DNA from: Pseudomonadota bacterium
Lineage (GTDB): Bacteria; Pseudomonadota; Alphaproteobacteria; Caulobacterales; Caulobacteraceae
Direction: 5' to 3'
NCBI GenBank assembly: GCA_020161365.1
Contig: JAIUNU010000002.1
Coordinates: 452,528-516,527 of the forward strand
Length of the DNA stretch: 64,000 nucleotides
Shown piece after piece: positions 33,283 to 41,527 of the stretch. Both the position numbers and the translations under genes were made by a program. Numbering within the stretch: the stretch's first letter is position 1; each line of letters starts with the position of its first letter. A model generated the notes under the pieces. That model saw nothing but the letters and a program-made list of their open reading frames with translations. It searched no databases and was not told where the DNA came from.

Positions 33283-34815
33283 ATGACCCGCGTCGCGCTT
33301 TACGCCCGCTATTCCGACGACAAGCAGTCGGCGGCCTCGATCGAGGACCAGTTCCGGGTCTGTCAAATCTACGCCGATCGCCAGGACTGGACCGTCGCCG
33401 CGCGCTACTCGGATGCGGCGATCTCCGGTTCGACAGTGATCCTGCGTCCGGGGGTCAAGGCGCTGCTGCATGAGGCCATGGCGGGCAAGTTCGATGTGGT
33501 CCTGGCCGAGGCCCTGGACCGGCTCAGCCGCGACCAAGAGGACATCGCCGCGCTTTTCAAGCGCCTGCGGTTCGCGGGCGTGCCGATCGTTACCCTGTCG
33601 GAGGGTGAGATCAGCGAGCTGCACGTCGGCCTCAAGGGCACGATGAACGCGCTTTTTCTCAAGGAGCTGTCCGCCAAGACCCATCGGGGTCTTCGCGGCC
33701 GGGTGGAGGCCGGCAAGGCCAGCGGCAATAAGTGTTATGGCTATGGCGTCGTCCGCGCCTTCGACGCCGCCGGCAAGGTGACGACCGGCGAGCGCGAGAT
33801 CATCCCCGAGCAGGCCGAAGTGGTCAGGGGCATTTTCCGCGACTATGCGGCCGGTAAGAGCCCGCGCCAGATCGCCTTGGCGCTCAATGCGGCGGGTGTC
33901 CCGGCGCCGCGCGGGCGGACTTGGAGTTCGCAGACCATTCGCGGCAAGTGCAACGGCGTCCACGGCATCCTCAACAACCCACTCTATGTCGGTCGCATGA
34001 TCTGGAACCGGGCCAGGGACCTTCGCGACCCGGACACGGGTGGCGTCAAGCGCCGGGCGAACCCGGAGAGCGAATGGGTCCATGCCGACGTGCCGCACCT
34101 GCGGATCGTCGATGACGCCTTGTGGGAGGCCGCCAAGGCCCGTCAGGAGGAGTTCTCGCGCGTTTATGAGCACGCCCTCACAGAGGGCAAGCGCCTGCTG
34201 GGCGCGGCGTCGGCGGCGCGGCGCCCGATAAGCCTGCTTTCGGGGCTCGTGGCTTGCGGCGTCTGTGGCGCGGCGATCAGTCGGCGGGGCAATGGTCGGA
34301 TGGCCTGTATTGGCCACGCCAGCGGCAAGGGCTGCTCGAACAGCACGACAGTCGTCGCCGATCGGTTGGAGGCACGTGTGCTGATGGGCCTGCGAGACCG
34401 GTTGCTGACGCCGCAGATCGCGGCCGAGGCCATGCGGTCTTTTATCGAGGAGACCAACCGGCTGAACCACCAGCGCCGGGCTAATGAGGCGGTGGATCGT
34501 CAGCGGCTGGAGAAGGCCCGCAAGGCGTACAAGGGCCTGATGACCATGATCGAGCAAGGCGAGTACACGCCGGGCATGGTGGGCCGTCTTCGCGAGTTGG
34601 AGAACGAGGTCGCCGCCATCGAGGCGGCCTTGGCCGAAGCCCCTCGCGATGTTCCTGACATTCACCCCAACATCGCCGAGCTATACCGCCGCAAGGTCGA
34701 GCGGTTGACCGAAGCGCTCGCCGATCCGCGCCTGTCGCACCGAGGCGGCGACAGCCTTGCGGGGTTTGATCGAGAAGGTCGTCGTCACGCCCACCGGGCG
34801 GCGCGGCGAGCATGA
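33283..34815 (+). CDS. Large serine recombinase, frameshifted near the C-terminus
   Basis: Resolvase-type catalytic domain first (about residues 1-150: VALYARYSDDKQSAASIEDQ with catalytic Ser, ALDRLSRDQEDIAALF), then the recombinase domain (GYGVVRAF ... QTIRGKCNGVHGILNNPLYVGRMIWNR), a Cys-type zinc ribbon (LVACGVCGAAISRRGNGRMACIGHASGKGCSN) and a coiled coil (about 380-460). One extra C near 34741 shifts the frame. Without it the protein would read on as HEAATALRGLIEKVVVTPTG and end near 34890 (LLGDLETILAWAEDRKALMQ). AAGGGAG precedes the ATG. It is the likely integrase of the island; the truncated form keeps catalytic and DNA-binding parts. Confidence 0.88.
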   Translation: MTRVALYARYSDDKQSAASIEDQFRVCQIYADRQDWTVAARYSDAAISGSTVILRPGVKALLHEAMAGKFDVVLAEALDRLSRDQEDIAALFKRLRFAGVPIVTLSEGEISELHVGLKGTMNALFLKELSAKTHRGLRGRVEAGKASGNKCYGYGVVRAFDAAGKVTTGEREIIPEQAEVVRGIFRDYAAGKSPRQIALALNAAGVPAPRGRTWSSQTIRGKCNGVHGILNNPLYVGRMIWNRARDLRDPDTGGVKRRANPESEWVHADVPHLRIVDDALWEAAKARQEEFSRVYEHALTEGKRLLGAASAARRPISLLSGLVACGVCGAAISRRGNGRMACIGHASGKGCSNSTTVVADRLEARVLMGLRDRLLTPQIAAEAMRSFIEETNRLNHQRRANEAVDRQRLEKARKAYKGLMTMIEQGEYTPGMVGRLRELENEVAAIEAALAEAPRDVPDIHPNIAELYRRKVERLTEALADPRLSHRGGDSLAGFDREGRRHAHRAARRA

Positions 34816-34905
34816 TGTCCGCTTGCTCGGGGATCTTGAAACGATCCTGGCTTGGGCCGAAGACCGTAAGGCCCTTATGCAAGCCCCGCTGAGGTTGTCC
34901 TTTCG

Positions 34906-34928
34906 CCACGGAGGCGAAGGCGTAGCGG
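34906..34928. repeat. Right copy of the 23-bp imperfect direct repeat
   Basis: CCACG, two bases, then GGCGAAGGCGTAGCGG, just downstream of the recombinase C-terminal codons. It pairs with 26955-26977. Confidence 0.5.
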
Positions 34929-34965
34929 TGAAGGACTGTGAGGGGTCGCGCGGCGACGCCGAGAA

Positions 34966-35016
34966 ACCCCTCATCCGTCGCCTCCGGCGCCACCTTCTCC
35001 CGCAAGGGGGAGAAGG
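34966..35016. repeat. Intergenic palindromic repeat at the right island edge
   Basis: Contains GCCTCCGGCGCCACC and CCTTCTCCCGCAAGGGGGAGAAGG hairpins, a form common between Caulobacter genes. It lies directly before the convergent GH31 stop and could terminate both genes. Confidence 0.65.
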
Positions 35017-35019
35017 ACG

Positions 35020-37932
35020 TCAGCGCTTCCGCGCTACGACCACGACCGGCTGGCCGGCGTACTCGACCGCAGCGTCGCCGGCCGCGTCGAAGTCTGTCGG
35101 TTTGGCGCCCGCGCCGATGAAGCGGATCTTGAACACCCGCTTGTCCTGCATCCCGTCGAACTTGCCCGACCGCGCGCCGATCACGACCTGGCCCGTCGCA
35201 TCGTCATAGCGGATCGGGATGCGGCTGTAGGCCCCGCGCTGATAGGCCATCGACAGGCCGTCGTCCTCGTAGAGCTCGAACTTGCCGTCCTTGCCCGTGT
35301 AGATGACCAGGGTGATCGGCGCGTCGGGCTTCTCGCCGATATACTGCTGGACCTCGGTGGTCGGCACGATCGCGCCGGCCTTCACGAACAACGGCATGCG
35401 GTTCAGCGGTGCGGCGGCCTGGATGGTCCGGCCGCCCGCATGGGCCTTGCCGGTCTCGAAGTCGTACCAGGTGGTCCCGGCCGGCAGATAGACCGCCCGC
35501 GAGCGGGCCTTGAACTCTGTGACCGGCGCGACCAGGAACGACGGACCATAGAGGTACTGGTCGTCGATATTGCGGACCTTCAGGTCCTGCGGGAAGTCCA
35601 TGACCAGGCCGCGCATGATGCTGCCGTCGCGGTGATACGTCTCGCCCGCCAGAGTCAGGGTGTAGGGCATCAGACGGTAGCGGAGCTTGTTGTACCAGAC
35701 GAGCGCGTCGTAGACCTCGCTGCCCTCGTCGGCCAGGTTCCAGAGCTCGCGGAACGGCTCCTCGCCATGGCTGCGGAACAGCGGGCTGAAGGCGCCGAAC
35801 TGGTACCAGCGCAGGTTCAGCTCCTGCCATTCGGGCCAGTGCTTGGGATCCTTGCTGATATAGCGATCCTCGACCGAGAAGCCGCCGATGTCGGTGGTCC
35901 AGTTGGGCACGCCGCTCATCGACAGGTTCACGCCCGCCGAGATCTGGTCGCGGAAGTCGTCCCAGCGCGCGACGACATCGCCGCTCCACAGCGCCACGCC
36001 CTGGCGCTGGACGCCGCCCCAGCCCGATCGCGAGAAGATGTAGGAGCGCTTGTTGGGGCTGCGCTCATGCTCGCCGTCGAACACACTCTGGGTGTGGATC
36101 AGCGGATAGGAATTGAAGAACTCCGCGCCCGGCCCCTTCGCCGTCGGCCCCATGCGCAAGGTGCGCTCAGGGATATCGAGGTTGGAGTGCATGTCCGGCT
36201 CGTCGCTGTCCATCCACCAGGCGTCGATGCCGATGCCGCCCAGATTGTCCTTGATCTGGCGCCAGTAGATGTCGCGCGCTTCCTTTGTGTAGGGGTCGTA
36301 GAAGGAGTTCAGATAGCCCGGCCCCACCCAGTCCAGCGCGCCCTGCTCGACATTGCGCCGATACATGAAGCCCTTGGCGTCCAGCTCCTTGTAGTTGTCG
36401 GTGGTCGGATAGAACTTCGGCCAGATCGAGATCATGAAGTGGGCGTTCAAGCCGTGAACGTCCGACAGCATCTTCTTCGGGTCGGGGAAGCGGGTCTCGT
36501 CGAACTTGTGGCTGCCCCAGGCGTCGTCTTTCCAGTAGCGCCAGTCGAGCACGATGTTGTCGAGCGGCACGCCGCGCTTGCGGTATTCCTTCACCACCCC
36601 GACCAGCTCGTCCTGGGTGTTGTAGCGCTGGCGGCTCTGCCAGAAGCCATAGGCCCAGCGCGGCAGGGCCTGGGCCTTGCCGGTCAGTTCGCGATAGCCG
36701 CTGACCACTTGGTCGAGGCTCTCCCCCGCCACGAAGTAGTAGTCGACCGCGTGGGCGACGTCCGAGGTCAGGGTCAGCGACTTCTGCTCGGCGGCGGGAA
36801 GCGGGTTGTTGTGCAGCAGCGCGATGTAGCCGTCGTTCGGCTCCCACTCGACGCGTACCTTGTGCCGGCTTCCGGCCTTCATCGAGGCGGTGAAGTTGTG
36901 GAACCACGGGTTCCAGTTCTGCCGCCAGCGATCGATCTTCAGCTGGCCGTCGATCCACAGCTTGGCGTAGCTGGACGAGTACAGCTTGAACTTCTGCAGG
37001 CCGCCGACGCCGCCCTCGACCGAGCCCTCCCAGACGACCTTGGCGCCGCGCAGCGGCTTCTTGTCGGGGCCCGTCAGTTCGGCCGGCCACTTGGGCAGGT
37101 CGTCCAGGTACTGGTAGTCGATGTCCGGCTCGACGCGCGTCAGCTTCAGTTCGCCGTTGATGTAGTACTTGGCCGTAAAGCCGCCCGGCTTGCCGCTGGC
37201 GTCGAAGATCGTCAGGTCGCGCGAGGCCAGGGCGTAGGGCGTCGGGTCGCCAAAGCGGCTGATGCCGTTGTTGTCCCACAGCACCCCGTAGTTGCGGGTC
37301 GACAGCACGAACGGGATGGCGATGGCGCGATTGTACTGGGCCAGTTCGACGTCCTGGCCGTTGTAGTTCATCTGGCCGTTCTGGTGCTGGCCCAGCCCGT
37401 AGAACCCTTCGTCCGTATTCGGATTAAAGCGCTGGCTGACCGCGTAGAAGCCCTTGCCGTCGATGGTCAGCGGCTTGAAGTTGGAGCGCGCCTGCTCGGT
37501 CAAGACCGTCTTGCCGGCCGCGTCCTTGAACGACACCGCGCCGGTGGCCAGAGCCACCTCCGCCGTGGCCTTGCCGGCTTTCAGCACGACCTTGCCGCCG
37601 ACCTGCTCGACGGTGAAGCCGCTGGTCCTGGGCGTGGCGATGACCTGCAGGCTGGGCGGGACGCTGATCGTCTCGGTCGGCGAGGCGGTGACGCGGATCG
37701 CCCGGTCGCTCATCACCTGCAGCCGCACCGTCTTGGCCGGACCCGAGGCGGGCGTCACGACAACGCCGTCGGCGGTCCTCTCAAAGCCGCCGTCCAGGGC
37801 CAGGGCCGAGGTCGAGGCCAGGAGGGCCAGCCCGAAGGCCGCCAGGCTCAGCGCGTCCTTCGCCCGACGGCGCATGGCCGCCGCTATCGGTCGAGCCTCT
37901 TTGGCGCGCGTCGCGAAACGTGACCTGCCCAT
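35020..37932 (-). CDS. Exported GH31 alpha-xylosidase-like enzyme with PA14 insert
   Basis: A 970-residue GH31 glycoside hydrolase. A long basic N-terminus leads into a signal peptide (ALSLAAFGLALLASTSALA), then a GH31 N-domain (GFYGLGQHQNGQMN), a PA14-type insert (about residues 255-370, WEGSVEGGVGGLQKFKLYSSSYAKLWIDG), the catalytic barrel with nucleophile Asp in WWMDSDEPD and acid/base Asp in GDVVARWDDF, and C-terminal beta-domains. PA14-bearing GH31 enzymes are typically alpha-xylosidases acting on xyloglucan oligosaccharides. AGAGGAAG lies just before the ATG. A TGGTAGCGCTACCA operator upstream supports xylose-linked control. Confidence 0.93.
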   Translation of the reverse strand: MGRSRFATRAKEARPIAAAMRRRAKDALSLAAFGLALLASTSALALDGGFERTADGVVVTPASGPAKTVRLQVMSDRAIRVTASPTETISVPPSLQVIATPRTSGFTVEQVGGKVVLKAGKATAEVALATGAVSFKDAAGKTVLTEQARSNFKPLTIDGKGFYAVSQRFNPNTDEGFYGLGQHQNGQMNYNGQDVELAQYNRAIAIPFVLSTRNYGVLWDNNGISRFGDPTPYALASRDLTIFDASGKPGGFTAKYYINGELKLTRVEPDIDYQYLDDLPKWPAELTGPDKKPLRGAKVVWEGSVEGGVGGLQKFKLYSSSYAKLWIDGQLKIDRWRQNWNPWFHNFTASMKAGSRHKVRVEWEPNDGYIALLHNNPLPAAEQKSLTLTSDVAHAVDYYFVAGESLDQVVSGYRELTGKAQALPRWAYGFWQSRQRYNTQDELVGVVKEYRKRGVPLDNIVLDWRYWKDDAWGSHKFDETRFPDPKKMLSDVHGLNAHFMISIWPKFYPTTDNYKELDAKGFMYRRNVEQGALDWVGPGYLNSFYDPYTKEARDIYWRQIKDNLGGIGIDAWWMDSDEPDMHSNLDIPERTLRMGPTAKGPGAEFFNSYPLIHTQSVFDGEHERSPNKRSYIFSRSGWGGVQRQGVALWSGDVVARWDDFRDQISAGVNLSMSGVPNWTTDIGGFSVEDRYISKDPKHWPEWQELNLRWYQFGAFSPLFRSHGEEPFRELWNLADEGSEVYDALVWYNKLRYRLMPYTLTLAGETYHRDGSIMRGLVMDFPQDLKVRNIDDQYLYGPSFLVAPVTEFKARSRAVYLPAGTTWYDFETGKAHAGGRTIQAAAPLNRMPLFVKAGAIVPTTEVQQYIGEKPDAPITLVIYTGKDGKFELYEDDGLSMAYQRGAYSRIPIRYDDATGQVVIGARSGKFDGMQDKRVFKIRFIGAGAKPTDFDAAGDAAVEYAGQPVVVVARKR

Positions 37933-37962
37933 CGCTTCCTCTCTTTCGCGGTGCGCTATGCT

Positions 37963-37976
37963 TGGTAGCGCTACCA
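37963..37976. promoter_or_regulatory. Perfect LacI-type operator between GH31 and dgoK
   Basis: TGGTAGCGCTACCA is a perfect 14-bp palindrome 30 bases before the GH31 start and 123 bases before dgoK. It closely matches the C. crescentus xylose operator core (AGCGCTACCA). Confidence 0.65.
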
Positions 37977-38099
37977 GTTATGGGCGAGCATCGCCGGACT
38001 CTGGAACGACGGCAAGTCTCCGCAGAGTCGTAGTCCCACACGCGCCGCACGCATTCTGGCTTGGCGCCGCCGGCCTGACCGTGAGACTGGTGCCGCCTG

Positions 38100-39020
38100 A
38101 TGGACCAGAGCATCGTGATCGTCGGCGACTGGGGCGGCTCGCGCCTGCGCCTGTGGCTGCGCCAGGGCAAGAGCGTGATCCACCGCCGCGACGGACCGGG
38201 CGTGACCGCGCTCACCCAGAGCCCGGAACAGACTTTCCTTGATCTGGTCGGCGACTGGCGCGAGGCGCGGCCCGAGCAGGCGATCCTGTGCGGCATGGTC
38301 GGATCGCGCATGGGCTGGACCGAGGCGCCGTACGTCCCCTGCCCGGCCGCGACGGCCGACGTCGCCGCCCGCACCGTCCGGCTCGAAGCCGACGGCCTGC
38401 CGGTGCGGATCGTGCCCGGCCTGTCGTGCGTGAACCCGCTGGGCGGTCCGGATGTGATGCGCGGGGAGGAGACCCAGGTCTTCGGGGCGCTGTCGCTGGA
38501 CGCCGCCTTGCGTTCAGGTCGGCGCCTGCTGGCGCTACCCGGCACGCACAACAAGTGGGCCGTGGTCGAGGACGGCCGGATCGTCACCTTCCTGACCGCG
38601 CCGATCGGCGAGGCCTTCGCCCTGCTCAAGGCCCAATCCACCCTGGGCGCGGGCGGCGGAAGCATGGCCGAGGGCTCCGCCGCAGGCTTCGCGCAGGGTC
38701 TGGCGCGGATCGCCGAGCACGGCGCCCAACGCCTCCCCCACCTTTTGTTCGAGACCCGCGCGCGCCAGTTACTGGAAGCGATGTCGCCCGCCGATGCGAT
38801 GGGCTTCCTGTCGGGCCTGCTGATCGGCGCCGACGTGGCCGCAGCGCGGGACTGGTTCGGCCCTCTGCCGGCGGTGACGGTGATCGGCGATGGCCCGTTG
38901 GCCACGCTCTACGCTCAAGCCGTCAACGCCGTCGGCGCCGCCGCATCCGTGGTGGATGGCGAGGCTGCGGTGCTGGCGGGTCTTTCGATGATCACACGCC
39001 TCCAGGACGCCACGACGTGA
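38100..39020 (+). CDS. dgoK: 2-dehydro-3-deoxygalactonokinase
   Basis: A 306-residue DgoK-family sugar kinase that phosphorylates KDGal in the De Ley-Doudoroff galactose pathway. Visible: phosphate-loop opening VGDWGGSRLRLWL, CGMVGSRMGW, ALPGTHNKWA (catalytic region) and GVIGDGPLATLYAQA-like ending (VIGDGPLATLY). The stop overlaps the GTG of the aldolase gene by four bases (GTGA), so they form a coupled operon. It is divergent from the GH31 gene; galactosylated xyloglucan side chains would feed both, which is inference. Confidence 0.94.
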   Translation: MDQSIVIVGDWGGSRLRLWLRQGKSVIHRRDGPGVTALTQSPEQTFLDLVGDWREARPEQAILCGMVGSRMGWTEAPYVPCPAATADVAARTVRLEADGLPVRIVPGLSCVNPLGGPDVMRGEETQVFGALSLDAALRSGRRLLALPGTHNKWAVVEDGRIVTFLTAPIGEAFALLKAQSTLGAGGGSMAEGSAAGFAQGLARIAEHGAQRLPHLLFETRARQLLEAMSPADAMGFLSGLLIGADVAAARDWFGPLPAVTVIGDGPLATLYAQAVNAVGAAASVVDGEAAVLAGLSMITRLQDATT

Positions 39021-39625
39021 CCTTCGCCGCCCCGCCTCCCATCGTCGCCATCCTGCGCGGCGTGAAGCCCGACGAGGTCGTCGACATCGCCGCCGCCCTG
39101 GTCGGCGCGGGCGTCGGCGCGATCGAGGTTCCGCTGAACTCACCCGACCCGCTGGAGAGCATTCGCCGCCTGTGCGACGCCTTCGGTGACCAGGCGCTGT
39201 GCGGCGCGGGCACGGTTCTAACGCCCGAAGCGGTCAACGCGGTGGCGACATCCGGCGGCAAGCTGATCGTCACCCCGAACACCGATACGATCGTCATCGC
39301 CCACGCGGTGGCGCTGGGCCTGACGGTGATGCCGGGCTTCGCCACCCCGACCGAAGCGTTCGCGGCGATCAAGGCCGGCGCACGCGCCCTGAAGCTGTTC
39401 CCGGCGGGAACCTTCGGCCCCGGTCATCTGAAGGCGGTCAAGGACGTACTGCCGCGCGAGGTGGCCGTCTATGCGGTGGGCGGCGTCGGCGCAGGCAATC
39501 TCGACGCATGGCGCAGCGCAGGGGTGGACGGGATCGGCGTCGGCGGCGAGCTCTATCGTCCAGGCGATCGCGCCGCCGACGTCGCAGAGCGCGCCGCCCG
39601 CCTTGTGGCGGCCTGGGCGGCCTGA
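39017..39625 (+). CDS. dgoA: 2-dehydro-3-deoxy-6-phosphogalactonate aldolase
   Basis: A 202-residue class I KDPG/KDPGal aldolase that cleaves KDPGal to pyruvate and glyceraldehyde-3-phosphate. The family pattern is present: AILRGVKPDEVV, GAGTVLTPEAVNA, the Schiff-base Lys region GGKLIVTPNTD, FATPTEAFAAIKAGARALKLFPAG and GVGAGNLDAWRSAGVDGIGVGGELY. The GTG start overlaps the dgoK stop. Pairing with dgoK separates it from a KDPG aldolase (Eda). Confidence 0.94.
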   Translation: MTFAAPPPIVAILRGVKPDEVVDIAAALVGAGVGAIEVPLNSPDPLESIRRLCDAFGDQALCGAGTVLTPEAVNAVATSGGKLIVTPNTDTIVIAHAVALGLTVMPGFATPTEAFAAIKAGARALKLFPAGTFGPGHLKAVKDVLPREVAVYAVGGVGAGNLDAWRSAGVDGIGVGGELYRPGDRAADVAERAARLVAAWAA

Positions 39626-39740
39626 AGCCTACCCATCGGCGAGGAAGCCGCGCACGCAAGCGACCCAGACGGGACTTTATAGCCAAGGTTTAATATTCGG
39701 ACGCTTTGCCGGGGCCGGACGTTCGCGTAAGGTTCCGAAG

Positions 39741-40544
39741 ATGGCCAAGGGCGAGCACACCCTTCCGGATCAGGTCGAAGGCCTTGATCGCCTCACCGAG
39801 CGTGAGCGCGAATGCCTCCGACTCGTCGATCGCCACATGAGCTCCAAGGAAATCGCTCGCGAGCTCGGGCTGTCCAAGCACACCGTCGACTGGCACCTGG
39901 ACAAGGCCCGTCGTCGCCTGGGCGCGCACGACCGTTACGACGCGGCGCGACGGGTGTTCGATCGGGCGCAGCAGGGGCTTACCCCCCCTCCGATCGCGTC
40001 GGGGTCCGATCCGGCGCGGCTAGGCGCTGAGCCATCCTCACGCTCTGCTCGGGGCGTTGAGGAAGGAGCCCCCCGTGACCCCGTCGAGCCCACATTCAGA
40101 CCTGACCCCGCACCAGAAGGACGCGCTTGGCAAGGCGGCCCATCTGCGCCGCGAGGTGATCAGCTTTCAGCAGGATTGGCCGCGCCTGAACTCGGCCGAG
40201 CTGCTGCCGCCGATCACCTGGAGCGAGCTGGAGCGTCAGCTGTCCAGCCTGTCGGCGACGCCGGCTGGGGCGGCGATGGTTCACGATCTGGTGGCGGCCA
40301 CTCGCAAGCAGGCGTCGTTCAAGCCGAGCGAACTGGTGGTTCGGGAGATCCTGTGTATCGCCAGCGCGGTGATGGACGAGACGTTCCTGTCGGACTTCTC
40401 CTCTCCGGACTCGGAGACGGAAGACCCAATCAGCTGAGCCTTCCTCTGCGACTGGCCTTCATCGCGACCGTGATGATCGTAACCGCGTTGGCGTTTGGTT
40501 CGATCCTGGCGGGGCTCCACGCGCTGGAAGGTTTGTTCCCCTAA
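39741..40544 (+). CDS. LuxR-type HTH protein with C-terminal membrane span
   Basis: A 267-codon frame. Residues 14-75 form a LuxR/FixJ-type HTH (LTERERECLRLVDRHMSSKEIARELGLSKHTVDWHL); the last 35 residues form one membrane helix (LRLAFIATVMIVTALAFGSILAGL). Membrane-anchored HTH proteins of this plan occur in alphaproteobacteria. The central part (about codons 110-230) has poor third-position GC bias and a Gly/Arg-rich shadow look, while another frame there (40075-40437) codes well. So the long product, two separate genes, or an HTH protein disrupted by an internal gene are all possible. Confidence 0.6.
   Translation: MAKGEHTLPDQVEGLDRLTERERECLRLVDRHMSSKEIARELGLSKHTVDWHLDKARRRLGAHDRYDAARRVFDRAQQGLTPPPIASGSDPARLGAEPSSRSARGVEEGAPRDPVEPTFRPDPAPEGRAWQGGPSAPRGDQLSAGLAAPELGRAAAADHLERAGASAVQPVGDAGWGGDGSRSGGGHSQAGVVQAERTGGSGDPVYRQRGDGRDVPVGLLLSGLGDGRPNQLSLPLRLAFIATVMIVTALAFGSILAGLHALEGLFP
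40075..40437 (+). CDS. Unknown soluble protein nested inside the HTH frame
   Basis: A 120-residue ORF with a GTG start six bases after GGAAGGAG. The protein (SDLTPHQKDALGKAAHLRR..., then LSSLSATPAGAAMVHDLV, acidic tail SPDSETEDPIS) is balanced in composition and predicted mostly helical. Codons end mostly in G or C, unlike the overlapping HTH frame. Its stop lies where the membrane-span codons of the other frame begin to look coding. No family is recognised. Confidence 0.7.
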   Translation: MTPSSPHSDLTPHQKDALGKAAHLRREVISFQQDWPRLNSAELLPPITWSELERQLSSLSATPAGAAMVHDLVAATRKQASFKPSELVVREILCIASAVMDETFLSDFSSPDSETEDPIS

Positions 40545-40628
40545 TCCCTCGCCCTGGGAGCCGGGCTTCACACCCCACGCATAAACCCTTGCAACGCGCC
40601 GACACCGCTCGGCGTGAGGAGACAGCGC

Positions 40629-40976
40629 ATGCTTAAGGAACGTCGCCTGGCGGCCGAGACCGTGGCCGAAGCTCTGTTCGCCGCCGAAAAGGCCATCGAC
40701 GCCGCCATCACCCACACCGCCGCTCTGGCGGGCCTGATGCCCGCGACCCGCCAGTCCGCCAACCTGTCGGCCATGGTCGGCCAGGAGGCGCTGATGGGGG
40801 CAGTCGAGACGATGCAGGCCTTGGCCCTGGCGCGCCAGAACATCGTCGCCACCCACAAGCAGTTGTCGATCGCCCAGCGCGACATCGGCCTGGGGGCGGT
40901 CGCCTTCGGCGGCGGCGGCGAAAAGCCGCCGGCCCCGCCGAAGACCGGCCGTCTAGCCGTGGTCGACGCCGCTTAA
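40629..40976 (+). CDS. Unknown Ala-rich helical protein
   Basis: A 115-residue protein starting at an ATG seven bases after GAGGAGA. It is almost all helix-forming (LAAETVAEALFAAEKAIDAAITHTAALAGL..., ALMGAVETMQALALARQNIVATHKQL) with a Gly/Pro-rich tail (GGGGEKPPAPPKTG). No signal peptide or membrane span. I do not recognise a family. A strong terminator follows. Confidence 0.75.
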   Translation: MLKERRLAAETVAEALFAAEKAIDAAITHTAALAGLMPATRQSANLSAMVGQEALMGAVETMQALALARQNIVATHKQLSIAQRDIGLGAVAFGGGGEKPPAPPKTGRLAVVDAA

Positions 40977-40983
40977 GTCCAAG

Positions 40984-41010
40984 CTCCCCTCCGATCCTGT
41001 CGGAGGGGAG
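40984..41010 (+). terminator. Intrinsic terminator
   Basis: 11-bp perfect stem CTCCCCTCCGA / TCGGAGGGGAG with a 5-base loop, followed by TTGC, eight bases after the preceding stop. Confidence 0.75.
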
Positions 41011-41045
41011 TTGCAATTCGCTCTGCAGTCTTCACCCTGCCTTCG

Positions 41046-41489
41046 ATGACCTTTGGCGCGCCCTACCAGTGGATCAACCTGCTGGCCCTCGTGATCTCGA
41101 CAGGAGTCGCGGCTTGGCGCGGTCGCTGGCCCGAACGCGCCGCCGCCGCCGCCATGGCCCTGGCCTGGCTGGCCACCACGGTCCTGCACGATGCGACCCA
41201 GCTGTACGGCCCGCAGGTCTTGATCATGGCGATCGATGTCGCGCTGCTGGCCGTGCTGCTCAGCATCGCCCTGACCTCGGACCGCTGGTGGCCGATGTGG
41301 GCCGCCGCGTTCCATGGCCTTTCGGTCGTGCTGGCGCTGGCCATGATGGCCGATCCCAAGGTTTGGGCCCGCGCCGGCTTCATCGCCGCCAGCGTCTTTG
41401 GCTACCTGACAATGCTGGCGCTGTTCGTGGGCGCGGTCGGCCGCAAGCCGTCCTCGCCTGACGCCGCGTCACGGCTGACAGAGCCCTGA
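41046..41489 (+). CDS. Four-helix membrane protein, unknown
   Basis: A 147-residue protein with four hydrophobic spans (about residues 7-24, 32-50, 57-80 and 88-130, the last possibly two), joined by short loops such as TSDRWWPMW. No conserved motif is recognised. The ATG lacks a clear ribosome site. It lies 38 bases before the thiolase gene on the same strand and could be co-transcribed with it. Confidence 0.75.
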   Translation: MTFGAPYQWINLLALVISTGVAAWRGRWPERAAAAAMALAWLATTVLHDATQLYGPQVLIMAIDVALLAVLLSIALTSDRWWPMWAAAFHGLSVVLALAMMADPKVWARAGFIAASVFGYLTMLALFVGAVGRKPSSPDAASRLTEP

Positions 41490-41527
41490 TCGCCTGTTTT
41501 CCTCCCGCCAACCAAGAGGAGGAACAC

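Noticed and set aside
34757..35209. 150-aa plus-strand ORF after the recombinase as a separate gene
   Set aside because: Its first 40 codons are the frameshifted recombinase C-terminus; the rest runs through the repeat and antisense to the GH31 gene.
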